Part shown: in pieces, positions 10,860-21,930 of the stretch
How the letters are laid out: each line of letters opens with the position of its first letter
How positions within the stretch are numbered: position 1 is the first letter of the stretch
Source: Plantago ovata
Lineage: Eukaryota; Streptophyta; Magnoliopsida; Lamiales; Plantaginaceae
DNA: 64,000 nt
Reading direction: 5' to 3'
Assembly: GCA_028274465.1 (NCBI GenBank)
Contig: CM051455.1
Coordinates: 98,774,365-98,838,364 of the forward strand
Made by a program: the position numbers and the translations under genes
The notes under the pieces: model-generated
Seen by the model: the letters and a program-made list of their open reading frames with translations, nothing else
Databases searched by the model: none
Told to the model about the DNA's origin: nothing

Positions 10860-13186
10860 GTCATGAAGTTCCTGACGCCGAGAATGTGGTTGAAGGTACG
10901 CTACTGATCGCTCAAACTTCTTCTAAAGCTTTATTTGATCCTGGTGCTACGCATTCATTTATTGCTGAGTCACTCGTTTTACCGTACAAAGTTTTACCCC
11001 ACGCTTTAGAAGTTTGTACGTCTTTGGGAACTAGTTTAATCACTAAGAAGTTCATCTAGCGTTGCGAGATTTCCATCCTAGGAAGAACTTTCCCTGTTGA
11101 CCTTATATTTCTACCTCTATCAACCTACGATGTTATTCTGGGTATAGATTGGCTGGCCGAGCACTACGCACAACTGGATTGTCGAACCAAGGCTATATCC
11201 CTGGGGAAACCTGGAGAGGAGAAATTCGTGTGGAAAGGAGATAAGAGAAAGGATGAGAAATTTCTGTTGTCTGCCATGGAAGCTAGAAGGCTGTACGTGA
11301 AGGGTGCTACTTGCTTTTTGGCGTATCTGATCAATAAACCTAAAGATCAACCAAAAATCGAGGAAGTTAGGGTGGTTAAGGAATTCAAGGGTGTTTTCCC
11401 TGAGAAGCTGGATTCCGTACCCCCTGAACGAGAAGTGGAGTTTAGTATTGATCTGGTACCTGGCACTGCACCCATTTCGAAGTCACCTTATAGGATGGCA
11501 CCTGCTGAGCTTAAGGAGCTTAAGACTCAACTGCAAGATCTGGTGGATAACGGTTTTGTGAGACCTAGTTCTTCGCCTTGGGGATCACCGGTTCTGTTCG
11601 TAAAGAAGAAGGATGGTAGTATGAGGATGTGCGTCGACTATCGAGGCCTGAACCAAGTCACTGTCAAAAACAAGTACCCCCTACCCCGTATTGAGGAACT
11701 CTTTGATCAATTGGAAGGTTCGAAGGTTTACTCAAAACTTGATCTGCGACAAGGCTATTATCAAGTTAGGGTAAGGGAAGAAGACATACCTAAGACTGCT
11801 CTGAATTGGAGGTATGGTCATTATGAGTTTGTGGTGATGCCGTTTGGCCTTACGAATGCCCCAGCTGTGTTCATGGATTTGATGCATCGGGTTTTTCAGT
11901 CGTATTTGGATCAGTTTGTTGTTGTTTTCATCTATGACATTCTCGTTTACTCGAAATCCGAAGAGGATCATGAGAAAAATCTTCGAATTTTCTTGGAAAC
12001 TCTTCAGAACAACAAGTTGTATGCCAAATTCAGCAAGTGTGAATTTTGGTTGGATAAAGTAGCCTTTTTAGGGCACATTATCTCTGGAGAAGGTTTGGAG
12101 GTCGACCCATCGAAGATTGAGTCGATAGTTAATTGGAAGAGACCTGAATCTGTCACTGAGGTGAGGAGTTTTCTCGGTTTGGCTGGTTACTATCGCCGTT
12201 TTGTGAAGGATTATTCGAAGATAGATGGACCCTTGTCCTATCTAACAGGGAAAAATCCTAAGTTTGTATGGATTGACAAGTGTGAGGAAAGCTTCGAGGA
12301 GCTGAAGAAGAGACTGACCACTGCACCTATACTAGCTCTTCCCGAGGGGACCAACGACTTTGTGGTTTACACTGATGCTTCAAAGGAAGGTTTGGGTTGT
12401 GTACTGATGCAACGGGAAAAGGTGATCGCATATGCTTCGAGAAAGTTGAAACCATATGAAAGAAATTACCCAACCCATGATCTTGAGCTAGCTGCTATAG
12501 TCTTTGCCTTGGGAAAGTGGAGACACTACCTATATGGTCCTGAGTTCACCATCCTCACAGATCATAAGAGCTTGAAGTATGTGTTCACACAAAAGGAGTT
12601 GAACATGAGACAACGACGATGGATGGAATTTCTGGGCGATTACACTTGTACCATTCGATATCATCCTGGTAAGGCCAATGTGGTCGCTAATGCCTTAAGT
12701 CGTAGGGTACACGTGTCAAATCTCGAAATATCCAAATTGTCTTGTATGTTCGCCAATATCACTTTGAGGTATGAGCTGGATAGAATTCTTGAAGCCCAAG
12801 AGCATGATGAAGAGCTTCAAGACATCAAAGCACATATCACTGAACCTCGCAATGCGAAATTTTCTGTTGATGAGAATGGAGCCCTAAGGTTTCAAGGTAG
12901 ATTGTGCGTGCCTTCTGATGAAGAGCTTAGGCGCCTAATTTTAGATGAAGCTCATAAATCTAAGTACTCGATGCATCCTGGAGGAAACAAAATGTATGAA
13001 GATTTGAAGAAGGTTTACCGGTGGACCCATATGAAGCGAGATATTGCACAGTTTGTGCAAAGTTGTTTGGTCTGCCAGCAAGTGAAGGCTGAGCACCAGA
13101 AACCGGGAGGTTTACTACAACCACTCGAGATTCCACAGTGGAAATGGGAGATGATCACTATGGATTTTGTAACTTTCTGCCTGTGA
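10860..13186 (+). pseudogene. Chromovirus protease, reverse transcriptase, RNase H and integrase N-terminus
   Basis: This resumes the gag frame of 1-622. The protease motif reads LFDPGATHSF (10931 onwards), with Pro where D-S/T-G is expected. A TAG stop lies at 11057-11059 and the frame then continues. RT is recognisable from [14 protein letters not shown] through [31 protein letters not shown] and MPFGLTNAP. Its catalytic motif is FIYDILVYS, with Tyr (TAT, 11933-11935) replacing the first Asp of the family's FIDD. RNase H has [10 protein letters not shown] and TDHKSL, but the terminal ADALSRR is ANALSRR (12689-12691). The integrase zinc region ([16 protein letters not shown]) follows. The frame ends at 13186 because sequence between MDFVT and FLPVKTTH of the integrase core is deleted (about 13170-13180), shifting frame. 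Several independent catalytic losses indicate long decay. Confidence 0.9.
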
Positions 13187-13605
13187 AAACAACCCACACA
13201 TCCGAGAAGTTAGCCGAGGTTTATCGCGATGAGATAATTAAGCTACATGGCACTCCGGTGAGTATTGTGTCTGATAGAGATCCGAAGTTTGTCTGGAGAT
13301 TTTGGAAGCAGGTACACGAAGGCTTGGGTACTAAGTTGAATTTTAGTACCGCAGCACATCCGCAGACGGATGGTCAATCCGAAAGGACCATTCAAACTCT
13401 AGAGGATCTACTGAGATTGTGTGTGCTGGATCACCAAGGAAGTTGGGCACAACATTTGCCATTAGTTGAGTATGCTTATAATAATAGCTATCAAGCATCG
13501 ATTGGTATGGCACCGTTTGAAGCACTGTATGGTCGGAAATGTAGATCACCGCTGTACTGGGATTTGGAGGACCGAATTTCTACACCGGTAGCTGGAGAGA
13601 GGACT
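13187..13605 (+). pseudogene. Chromovirus integrase core, middle part
   Basis: In the frame open across 13138-13608 the integrase core continues ([20 protein letters not shown], then SDRDPKF, HPQTDGQSERTIQTLEDLLR with the catalytic Glu, and YGRKCRSPLYW). The front of the core, with strands between the first and second catalytic Asp, is lost in the deletion near 13175. Element A interrupts the frame at 13605 directly after Gly-Glu-Arg-Thr. The next codons, for LNEMIQETLEKVRLIRDRLR, are at 29152 onwards. Confidence 0.88.
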
Positions 13606-15023
13606 TGATGAACGTATTTTTGACGCGTTCATCTTGTCTTTTTTACCTTCTTTTGCTATCTTTTAGCCTTGTTTTTTGGTTAGTTTTGTAGAATAGTGTC
13701 ACGTTTATTGTTTTCTGCATTTCCAGGCACTTAGGAACGAAATGGCGTTTTTGGAGCTAAAACGAGCTTTTTTGATAGAAAATGGCCCCGTTGAAGTTCC
13801 TTGATCTCCACGGCTTGTTCGTGAGTGTTTGAGCATCAATAAGCATTGAGAAGGATGAGTCCAAGGCACCTGAGGGCCGTACGAGGGTAAAAAGATTGAG
13901 TTGGAAGACAAAAATCTGCCCAGGAGCCAAGCTAAGCGCCTGGAATAGTGAAGCGCTCCGCTTCATTTTCCAGGAGTTTTGGCACAGCAGCAAGCGAAGC
14001 GCTTGGAGGGACCAAGCGCTTCGCTTGCCAAGCGCTTCGCTTGCCAAGCGCTCCGCTTGGCCTCTCCAAGCGGTCCGCTTGGCAGCGGTTACGTTTTCGG
14101 ATTTTCCTTTTTAAATCTGATCTTCAGTTACTTTTTCCATACTTTTGAACATTGGCTTCGTTTTGGCAGAGCTCCTAAGCCCCAAAACTCAGAGAAAACT
14201 CAGATTACATTGTATTTTAGATTGGATTAAAGGTTTTGGCATAGAATTGCATCCATTGTTTCATCTACGGAGAGGTTTTCATCAATACCCACCGATTAGT
14301 GACAGCTTGGTGGTAACATTGTATCATTATCTCTTGTCTAGTAGTTTGATTTGATGTATTCTATTTACAATTCATATGATTTGATGTCTATGTTGATGAA
14401 TATGAGTAGCTAAATCCTTTGTGTTGGTGGTAGAATGTAGAATATGCATGCTATGGGTTATGTTTATGCTTACATGAGGTTGTGAGTCAATCTTGCTGCA
14501 AATTCCTTCATATGATTCTTAGTTGCCTATAAAATATATTCGAATTGAGTATAGTGATAAACTCGTTGGTCAATCAAAGCTATAGGATTGTATGTTAGAG
14601 ATTTGGAGCATGCTAGATAAATGGTGTTAGTGACAAGCACCTCTAAATTATTGATAGTGACCTTTCATGATGTGTGTCTTGAAAGTTACCTAGACGAGTT
14701 GCTTAGCAGACTTGATCGAAGGTTTTACGCATTGAGCTTGTGAGCATATTCGTAACCCATGTATGTGTATTTGATTTCTACCACCAACCGTTTTCCAAAC
14801 TTGATTACAACAATCTGATTTCTCGTTGCTTTGTTCTAAGAAAACAATTCTATAAACACTTGAACACGTTGTCTGAAATAACTAGTAAAAACCACAAACA
14901 AAGCCACGTTAGGTCCCGAGAGAACGACACTCGGGGACAACTTGCCATTGCACTCTAGTTTGTGTAGTGATAAGTGTTCTTTGGCTATTAAACAAATTTA
15001 ATTGGTGAAAAACGACATCATCA
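13606..15023 (+). repeat. Element A 5' LTR
   Basis: 1418 bp; partner at 27743-29146 is 1404 bp. The 14-bp difference is explained by one missing dyad unit of 16 bp in the right LTR plus two single-base insertions. The dyad array lies at 13950-14083. No clear TATA box; TTTTTAAATC at about 14109 is a weak candidate. The rest is AT-rich LTR sequence without ORFs. Confidence 0.92.
13950..14083. repeat. GCG-N3-CGC dyad array in element A LTR
   Basis: Clear units include CCAAGCG-CTC-CGCTTGG (14044-14060) and CCAAGCG-GTC-CGCTTGG (14066-14082), with further AAGCGCTTCGCTT units upstream. The spacer inside each dyad is three bases. The matching array in the other LTR (28086-28207) has one unit fewer. 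A larger related array sits inside the element at 26009-26155. Confidence 0.85.
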
Positions 15024-15167
15024 ATTTGGCACCGTTGCCGGGGACTTCACTCCTTTGGTTGGTGTTTTTGTTTTGGTTTTTTCAGCCAACATCTCTTCTT
15101 TGCCTTATTTCTGTCTTTTGTTTCTTTTTGACTTGGAAACTCACTACTTTTCATTTCAGGTGAGTGC
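15024..15167 (+). promoter_or_regulatory. Element A primer-binding site (tRNA-Asp type) and short leader
   Basis: TTGGCACCGTTGCCGGGGA follows the LTR after two bases. It differs by one base from TGGCGCCGTTGCCGGGGA, the complement of the plant tRNA-Asp 3' end. The remaining about 120 bp to the Gag ATG is T-rich with no further feature. Confidence 0.85.
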
Positions 15168-15713
15168 ATGCCTAGAACCCGAACGGGTAGACCTATTATT
15201 GAACCTTTTGTAGACGAGATCGATCGTTTGTTTCAAAGGAGAAGGAGGAATTTGAATCTCGAGTTTGAAGAAGTAGCATCTAGAGCTTCCACTTCTAGTA
15301 TTCGGGAAGAGTCTTCTTCTTATCTTTTGGAGCCAATTCTTGAATCTGTTTTCTTGGAAGGTGAAATGGCGGAGCGGCCTATACGTACACTTACTAAGCC
15401 TACGGTTGGGGCTAGAGGACCAGCAATTATCCTCAATGATGCCACAAGGAACTTGGAAATCAAGAATCACATGTTCCAACAACTTCTCAAATTCTATGGG
15501 ATGGCTAATGAGGACGTGATTGGGTACTTGAATGAGCTCGAGAATTTTGTTCTCCATCTTGGGCGACCAGGAGCTGGTGTTACGGATGATGATCTCCGTA
15601 TGAAGGTCTTTTCTATGGGGCTAGGTGATCGTGCAAAGGCTTGGCTTAATACTTTGGAGGCCGGGTCTTTGACAACATGGGATCTTTGTTTTGATAAGTT
15701 CATGGAGCGTTAC
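15168..15713 (+). pseudogene. Element A Gag, N-terminal part (split by element B)
   Basis: The ATG at 15168 opens 182 codons (PRTRTGRPIIEPFVDEIDRL onwards) up to the B insertion. Arg-rich N-terminus, then the start of the retrotransposon Gag domain (MKVFSMGLGDRAKAWLNTLE, LTTWDLCFDKFMERY). The duplicated target GTTAC encodes the Arg-Tyr junction; the frame resumes at 21931 with TYR-PRO-ALA-SER-LYS, in phase and without loss. Before B arrived the two parts formed a 716-codon open frame, so A was coding-competent for Gag-protease at that time. Homologous to 17129 (B) and 33993 (C). Confidence 0.88.
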
Positions 15714-16987
15714 TAATGAATGTGTATTTTATACTTTCATTCGAGTCTTTTTCACCTATTTTTAGCTATCCTCTATGTTAATTTAGCTATATTTTAGTGC
15801 ATTTTATTAGAATAGTGTCACGTTTCCCTTTAGATTTTATTTTACAGGTTTTGGTTGAAAATCGAGGATTTCTGGGCAATTATATTGAAGTTGACAAGGA
15901 ATTGGTGTTCCAGAAGCCTATTTGGAGTATCTGAAGGTTTACGGATAGGATTTGGAGTCTAGGGGTCGAATCTTGAGGTTAGAAGGCCACTAGAAGTCAG
16001 AAACCGAGTCCGAAAAGGGGAAGAAATCCAAAAACGCGTCGAAAACGCGGAATTCCGCGAAATTTTCTCTCGCGCTAACCGCCCCAGACGTGGGGCGAAC
16101 CGCCGCACACCGGGCGAACTGCCCCACAATATTTCGAGGCCTATATATAGTTGCTCAGTTTTCCAGACCTACTTTCTCACCTCTCTCTGTAGTTTTAGGT
16201 AGGGACTTCCCAGAGCCTGTTCTGGGGGTCCGTAGCTTAGGGGACACTTTTTCATAGCGGATTGGAGCTCGTAGGATCGCAATTCTCCAGAGATAGACAA
16301 CCTTCGGTAACTTTGTATCTTACAGTTTATTCTACTTATTCTTATTTATCTTTCAACATGTTTTCTTCTATGATTTCTGTTGATTGCATACCTATTATGA
16401 GTAGCTAAACTTATCGTTGGTGGTAGTATGTGAATTCTTAGCGAAGGGAAGATAATCATGCTAATGGCTATATCGCGCATTATACTCCGTGTCATTGCTT
16501 TATTTCGTTGATCAGGCACAGCCTAAATTCTCGTATGTTGTATTAATTATTATGCACAATTGGACCCTCGTCGACCTGTTCGCCAGTTTATCTTCGTAGT
16601 GTTGAATAATTACGGAACACATTAGGACAATAGTGATTGACTTGTTAGACCAATTATCTTCGTAGTGCTTAATAATTGCAACAGGACACTAGATTGATTC
16701 AAAGATCTCCATGCAAGACCGAGGAATTTATGCATGATTATCGACCCGTTATGCTTTGAAGGATCATACTATCACCAATCTCCATTATCTGTTAGAAACC
16801 CCTTTGCTATCTGTTTGCTGTTTTTATATTCTAAATTAGATTTGATAAAGCTAGTTATAGTCCTGAGAGAACGAAACTCGAGTCATTCTACTGCTACACT
16901 ACGGTTTTCGTTGTAGTTGTGGATTGCCTTTGGCTAATTAACAAATATTATTTGCTGAATTCGGAACCGACAAATCCGCGTTCATCA
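15714..16987 (+). repeat. Element B 5' LTR
   Basis: 1274 bp. A GC-rich dyad segment (GGGGCG-AAC-CGCC type) lies at 16073-16133, directly before the TATA box CTATATATAG at 16141-16150. Transcription would begin roughly 30 bp further on. The downstream part is shared with the partner LTR at 20635-21925 and carries no ORF of note. Confidence 0.92.
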
Positions 16988-17128
16988 AATTGGCGCCGTT
17001 GCCGGGGACTATACTCCTTTTTTCTATTTAATTTGTTTATATTTTCAGCTTTAGATTCCTAATCCTATTAGTTTTAGTTTTCCTTTTTAATCTCTGATAC
17101 TGCTTTCCTAGTCAGTTACAGATAGTGT
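16988..17128 (+). promoter_or_regulatory. Element B primer-binding site (tRNA-Asp) and leader
   Basis: TGGCGCCGTTGCCGGGGA at 16991-17008 is an exact complement of the plant tRNA-Asp 3' end. It is the cleanest of the four Athila-type sites in the window. The remaining leader is T-rich and short. Confidence 0.9.
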
Positions 17129-19068
17129 ATGCCGCATACACGCTCTGCAGGAACACCGCTTGCTGATTCAATTGCTGAGATCGACAGAGTCTACCACCAA
17201 AGAAGGCGACTACTTAAAAGGCGCGCACTAGAGGAAATAGAGGATACCGATTTCTCTGAATCTCTACACATTCTTTTCAAGGAAATCGACGGAATGGCAG
17301 AAGCTAGACCACTGAAATCATGGGTTCAACCCAACAAAGCACTGATGAGAGGTCCGGCTATTGTTCTTTCTGCTGCAACTCGAGATTTGGAAATCAAAAG
17401 TTGCATGTTCCAGCAACTCCCGAGGTTCTATGGGTTGGCTAGGGAAGATGTTATGGGATACCTGAATGATATTGACGATTTTATCAACAATCTTCCAAGG
17501 CCCGGAGCAGGGATAACGGACGATGAGCTGAGGATGAAGGTTTTTGCTATGGGGCTTGGCGATAAAGCCAAGGCATGGTTAGGCTCTCTGGAAGCCGGAT
17601 CACTAGACACCTGGGACAAGGTGTATTATGCTTTTATGGAGAAATACTTTCCTCACACATTGACTACCGCGCTTAAGGCGCAAATCACTGGATTCAAACA
17701 GGACTATGATGAGACCATCTACACCGCTTTCGAGAGGTTCAAGGACGTCATGCGCAAGTGTCCACACCATGGCTTTGAGCTTCCTGATCTTCTCCAGCAC
17801 TTCTACAATGGACTCACATATGAGAGTCAACAGGTGGTGGATTTCCAATGCCGTGGTACTATGTGGGAAGAGACCGCCGAGGATGTGTGGGCGTGTTTCG
17901 AAAGGTTTGCTAAAGGATCTCAATCCAAGGATCCAAGAGCAATGGTTAGAAGGCGTGGACCTGAGGCCCCACCAAACCAGGAGATCCCAATGCATGAAGT
18001 GAATGGTGTGAGTGGCGATAGGTTCGAAGGTTTCGCCAATCAGATGAGGCAAGCTCTAAGTGGCCTAATCGGAACTTCTCTCTCCAACGAGGTATGTAGG
18101 GTGTGCAAGAATTATGGGCATGGGGCTCATATGTGTAGATCAGATCTAGCACGAGAAGATGTTCACTTGGGAAACCGTAGTAATCCTACTCCTAAGGACG
18201 AAGCATCTACATCCAAGTCAGCAACTCTCTAGGATAATTTACAGAAATTGGTGGATTTCACCCAAGTGTTTTTGAAGAGATACGAGGAGGATTCGTCAAA
18301 GATCAATGCTTGTCTGGATCAATTGGAAGCTAGAGCTAGTAGAGAGCAAGGGAAGTTACATAGCAGCACTGAGAGTTCCATGTCGATCAACTTGGTGGGA
18401 GATCAACCAGTGAAAATCACCATTAAGCAAGTTGCTAAGTGCGAGTGTTACAAGGATGAAGAGCCTCCACTAGCCAAGGAATAAGAGAAGGACCTTGGTA
18501 CTGATGAGAGTGGAAAGAAGCAAGAGAATCCCGAGCCACTCCCTCAAAGTTTCGATGTTAAGGTCGGGATTGGCGAACTTGAAGATGTCCGTGCCACACT
18601 AGACACGAGATCTTACTCGAACGTGCTCCCTTTGAATGTGTTTGAGAAGAGTAGCCTTGGAAAACTATCTGACCATAGGGCTATTGTGCAACTGGCGGAT
18701 GGATCCTTTGTGAGACCCGAAGGCGTTGTGAAAAATGTGTTGGTCAAGATTGGTGAAGCATCTGTATACACCAATTTTGTAGTTATGTCGGCGTCTGCAC
18801 CTGGGACGGGGATGTCAGTCTCTTGGGACGAACGTTCTTGACTAAGCTACGCTCCGTGATGGACATCTGCCAAAGAACTTGCACTATTGAAGTGGATGGC
18901 AAGCAACATGTGTTGCAAGCCATATCTTATCCACCTGATCCGCCTGATAATTCTTACACTACTCACTACTGTGGTCTTGTAGCTTATGTTCTTTCTTATT
19001 CACAGGTTCGTGGCATGAAGAGGAGATCAATGAAGGGGAAGTCTAGTACCCGCAGAAAGAAGAGCTAG
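17129..19068 (+). pseudogene. Element B Gag-protease pseudogene
   Basis: From ATG 17129 (PHTRSAGTPLADSIAEIDRV) Gag runs 367 codons with the Gag core (MKVFAMGLGDKAKAWLGSLE, TWDKVYYAFMEKYFPHTLTT) and one CX2CX4HX4C knuckle (CRVCKNYGHGAHMC, near 18090). Stops at 18230-18232 and 18482-18484 are in frame; the same frame continues to a protease fold whose active site reads LDTRSYS (near 18600) instead of D-T-G-A. A one-base shift near 18805-18820 moves the end (LGRTFLTKLRSVMDICQ) into another frame, which closes at 19068. Compared with A it is more decayed: two stops, one frameshift and a lost active-site Gly. No pol follows. Confidence 0.87.
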
Positions 19069-20634
19069 GCACAGACAGGAGTCGAGTCAAAGACTTTAAA
19101 CAATGGCGCTATCCGGGAGGCAACCCGGAAATTTTATCGCTTTCTTTACCGCTTTAGATTTTATCTCACGAGTTTGGTTGAGGTCACTTATACAAGCATT
19201 AGCTCTCACCTTGGATCCACTTTCGACGTTCGGGACGAGCGACGACGTTCAGGTTTGGGGAGGAGGTTATCGCTGGTCATCTCTATACTTATCTTGCTTA
19301 TGATAACTCGTGAATTTTTTTTCATTTGCACGTTTACTGCTTTCCTAGGATAGTCTTGCATGTTTAATATGGAGTTTATTGCCGAATTTTTGAACTTTTT
19401 TATTGGGTAGATCAGCCAACTATGCCATTAATCGTATGCTTCATCTCTATGAATTTGTTTGAGGTTTTTCTCGCTTGGCTTGTCACATTTATGTATTGCA
19501 CTTAGTTAAGCTTGGTAGTCTCGACATCACTTAGTGGTGTTTTCTCTACTGCGGTTCACGAAGGCCTTTATAATAGGATGATGCATGTTAGGGTCTTATG
19601 GTTGTTTTCCCGAGTAATTATGTACCTAAGAGGCAACAAGTCTTCATCATGCTTTGAGATTGCTAAATGCCTAGGAAGGAGGTAGTGTGAGGTTGTGTGA
19701 TCCTTTGTTTATAACCTATTCTTCCGAATAGGTTTGGGGAGGGGGTTACACCATCATAGACTTGTTTCAGTTTTTCATTTTCGTATCGTGAGTTTATTTT
19801 TCTTTTTCCGTAAGTTTTGTACTCCAACCTATTCTTTCGAATAGGTTTGGGGAAGTCGTGTGAGTCATTTTGTTTCTCTCTTTGTTATGCTACTGCTGGC
19901 TAAAAAAATCGAAAAAAAAGAAAGAAAGAAAAATTCCAGATAAAAAGAAAAATCTGGAAAGAAAAAAAAAAAGAAAAAAAGAGAAGACCCCAAAAAAGCA
20001 AAGAAGGGTCCAAAAAAGAAAGCCAAATAGCAGTTTAGCAAAGTGTTGTGTCTTTTCCATTTCTTGTAATGTTCGTAATCGTGTTGTAATTTTCAATTTT
20101 TTATCCTTTTTGTCTTAAGTGTCATCTTTTCTAGACCACCCTCGTCCTGCCATTCAGGAGGTGGTGAATAGCTTAAGACTTTACTTGAGAGATGGGTAGA
20201 ATAGGGGAGTGTTATCTTTTATAGGGAACCCTCCTTCGTTTGATGAGAGCCAGTACTCGTTCGACCTCTTTTGAGGAAAAGTCTTAACATGGTGGAACAG
20301 CAGTAAGTCCTCAGTTTCATAGGCACGGGGCAACCATTCGTATCTTAGCATGCTTCATTACGTCGTCACTGACTAGGTCCAGGTAGAGAATGTTACGAGA
20401 GACTATCTTGTCTTGACATAAGTGCTTATGTGGATGTGTATAAGTCAATCGAGGTATTCTTCAACCTATATTCATGTTTTGATTCATATGGTTTTTGTTC
20501 ATATTTTTTTTGGTAAATTCAGTAGATTAGTTCATTTTATTTGGCATGAGACTCCATTTTGTGTCTTGCATGTTTTTTGCATTAGAGTCTAGCTTAGTTG
20601 CTTGAGGACAAGCAAAGGTTCGGTTTGGGGAGTT
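19069..20634 (+). other. Element B non-coding tail with repeated hairpin/polypurine cassettes
   Basis: Contents in order: TTTAAAC (19095-19101), 10 bp, hairpin TCCGGG-AGGCAA-CCCGGA (19112-19129); hairpin CGTTCG-GGA-CGAGCG (19227-19241) followed by AGGTTTGGGGAGGAGG; AACCTATTC/GAATAGGTT hairpins at 19713-19734 and 19826-19847, each followed by TTGGGGA; a purine-rich A/G run 19900-20020; TTGCTTG-AGGA-CAAGCAA (20598-20615) and then the terminal polypurine-like GGTTTGGGGAG against the LTR. No coding potential. The same order is found in A, C and (inverted) E, so the tail is conserved across elements whose coding parts differ. Confidence 0.85.
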
Positions 20635-21925
20635 TGATGAATGTGTATTTTACACTTTCATTCGAGTCTTTTTTACCTATTTTAGCTATCCTCTATGTTA
20701 ATTTAGCTATATCTTAGTGCATTTTATTAGAATAGTGTCACGTTTCCCTTTAGATTTTATTTACAGGTTTTGGTTGAAAATCGAGGATTTCCGGGCAATT
20801 ATATTGAAGTTGACAAGGAATTGGTGTTCCAGAAGCCTATTTGGAGTATCTGAAGGTTCTCGGATAGGATTTGGAGTCTGGGGGTCGAATCTGGAGGTTA
20901 GAAGGCCACTAGAAGTCAGAAACCGAGCCGAAAAGGGGAAGAAATCCAAAAACGCGTCGAAAACGCGAAATTCCGCGAAATTTTCTCTGGGCTAACCGCC
21001 CCAGACGTGGGGCGAACCGCCCCGTGTGTGGGGCTAACCGCCCCACAATATTTCGAGGCCTATATATAGTTGCTCAGTTTTCTCCGAAATTCATACTTTT
21101 CCAGACCTACTTTCTCACCTCTCTCTGTAGTTTTAGGTAGGGACTTCCCAGAGCCTGTTCTGGGGGTCCGTAGCTTAGGGGACACTTTTTCATAGCGGAT
21201 TGGAGCTCGTAGGATCGCAATTCTCCGGAGATTGACAACCTTCGGTAACTTTGTATCTTACGGTGTATTCTACTTATTCTTATATATCTTTCAACATGTT
21301 TTCTTCTATGATTTCTGTTGATTGCATACCTATTATGAGTAGCTAAACTTATCGTTGGTGGTAGTATGTGAATTCTTAGCGAAGGGAAGATAATCATGCT
21401 AATGGCTATATCGCGCATTATACTACGTGTCATTGCTTTATTTCGTTGATCAGGCACAGCCTAAATTCTCGTATGTTGTATTAATTATTATGCACAATTG
21501 GACCCTCGTCGACCTGTTCGCGAGTTTATCTTCGTAGTGTTGAATAATTACGGAACACATTAGGACAATAGTGATTGACTTGTCAGACCAATTATCTTCG
21601 TAGTGCTTAATAATTGCAACAGGACACTAGATTGATTCAAAGATCTCCATGCAAGACCGAGGAATTTATGCATGATTATCGACCCGTTATGCTTTGAAGG
21701 ATCATACTATCACCAATCTCCATTATCTGTTAGAAACCCCTTTGCTATCTGTTTGCTGTTTTTATATTCTAAATTAGATTTGATAAAGCTAGTTATAGTC
21801 CTGAGAGAACGACGCTCGAGTCATTCTACTGCTACACTACGGTTTTCGTTGTAGTTGTGGATTGCCTTTGGCAAATTAACAAATATTATTTGCTGAATTC
21901 GGAACCGACAAATCCGCGTTCATCA
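20635..21925 (+). repeat. Element B 3' LTR
   Basis: 1291 bp, with intact TGATGA start and TCATCA end. Dyad region at about 20990-21050 (GGGGCG-AAC-CGCCCC and two GGGGCTAACCGCCCC units), differing in unit content from the left LTR. TATATATAG at 21061-21069. Confidence 0.92.
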
Positions 21926-21930
21926 GTTAC

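Larger units (their letters stand above)
15714..21925 (+). mobile_element. Element B: Athila-related TR-GAG-type element nested in element A
   Basis: LTRs 15714-16987 and 20635-21925 with target duplication GTTAC (15709-15713 and 21926-21930). The left terminus is TAATGA rather than TGATGA, a single change of the terminal TG. Interior: tRNA-Asp primer site, gag-protease pseudogene and non-coding tail. No RT, RNase H or integrase. The two LTRs show scattered substitutions, clearly more than in Copia-1 by eye. Confidence 0.9.

Noticed and set aside
19713..19847. Bacterial-type rho-independent terminators (hairpin plus T-run)
   Set aside because: Hairpins are followed by G-rich polypurine, not by T-runs, and the context is a plant retroelement tail.
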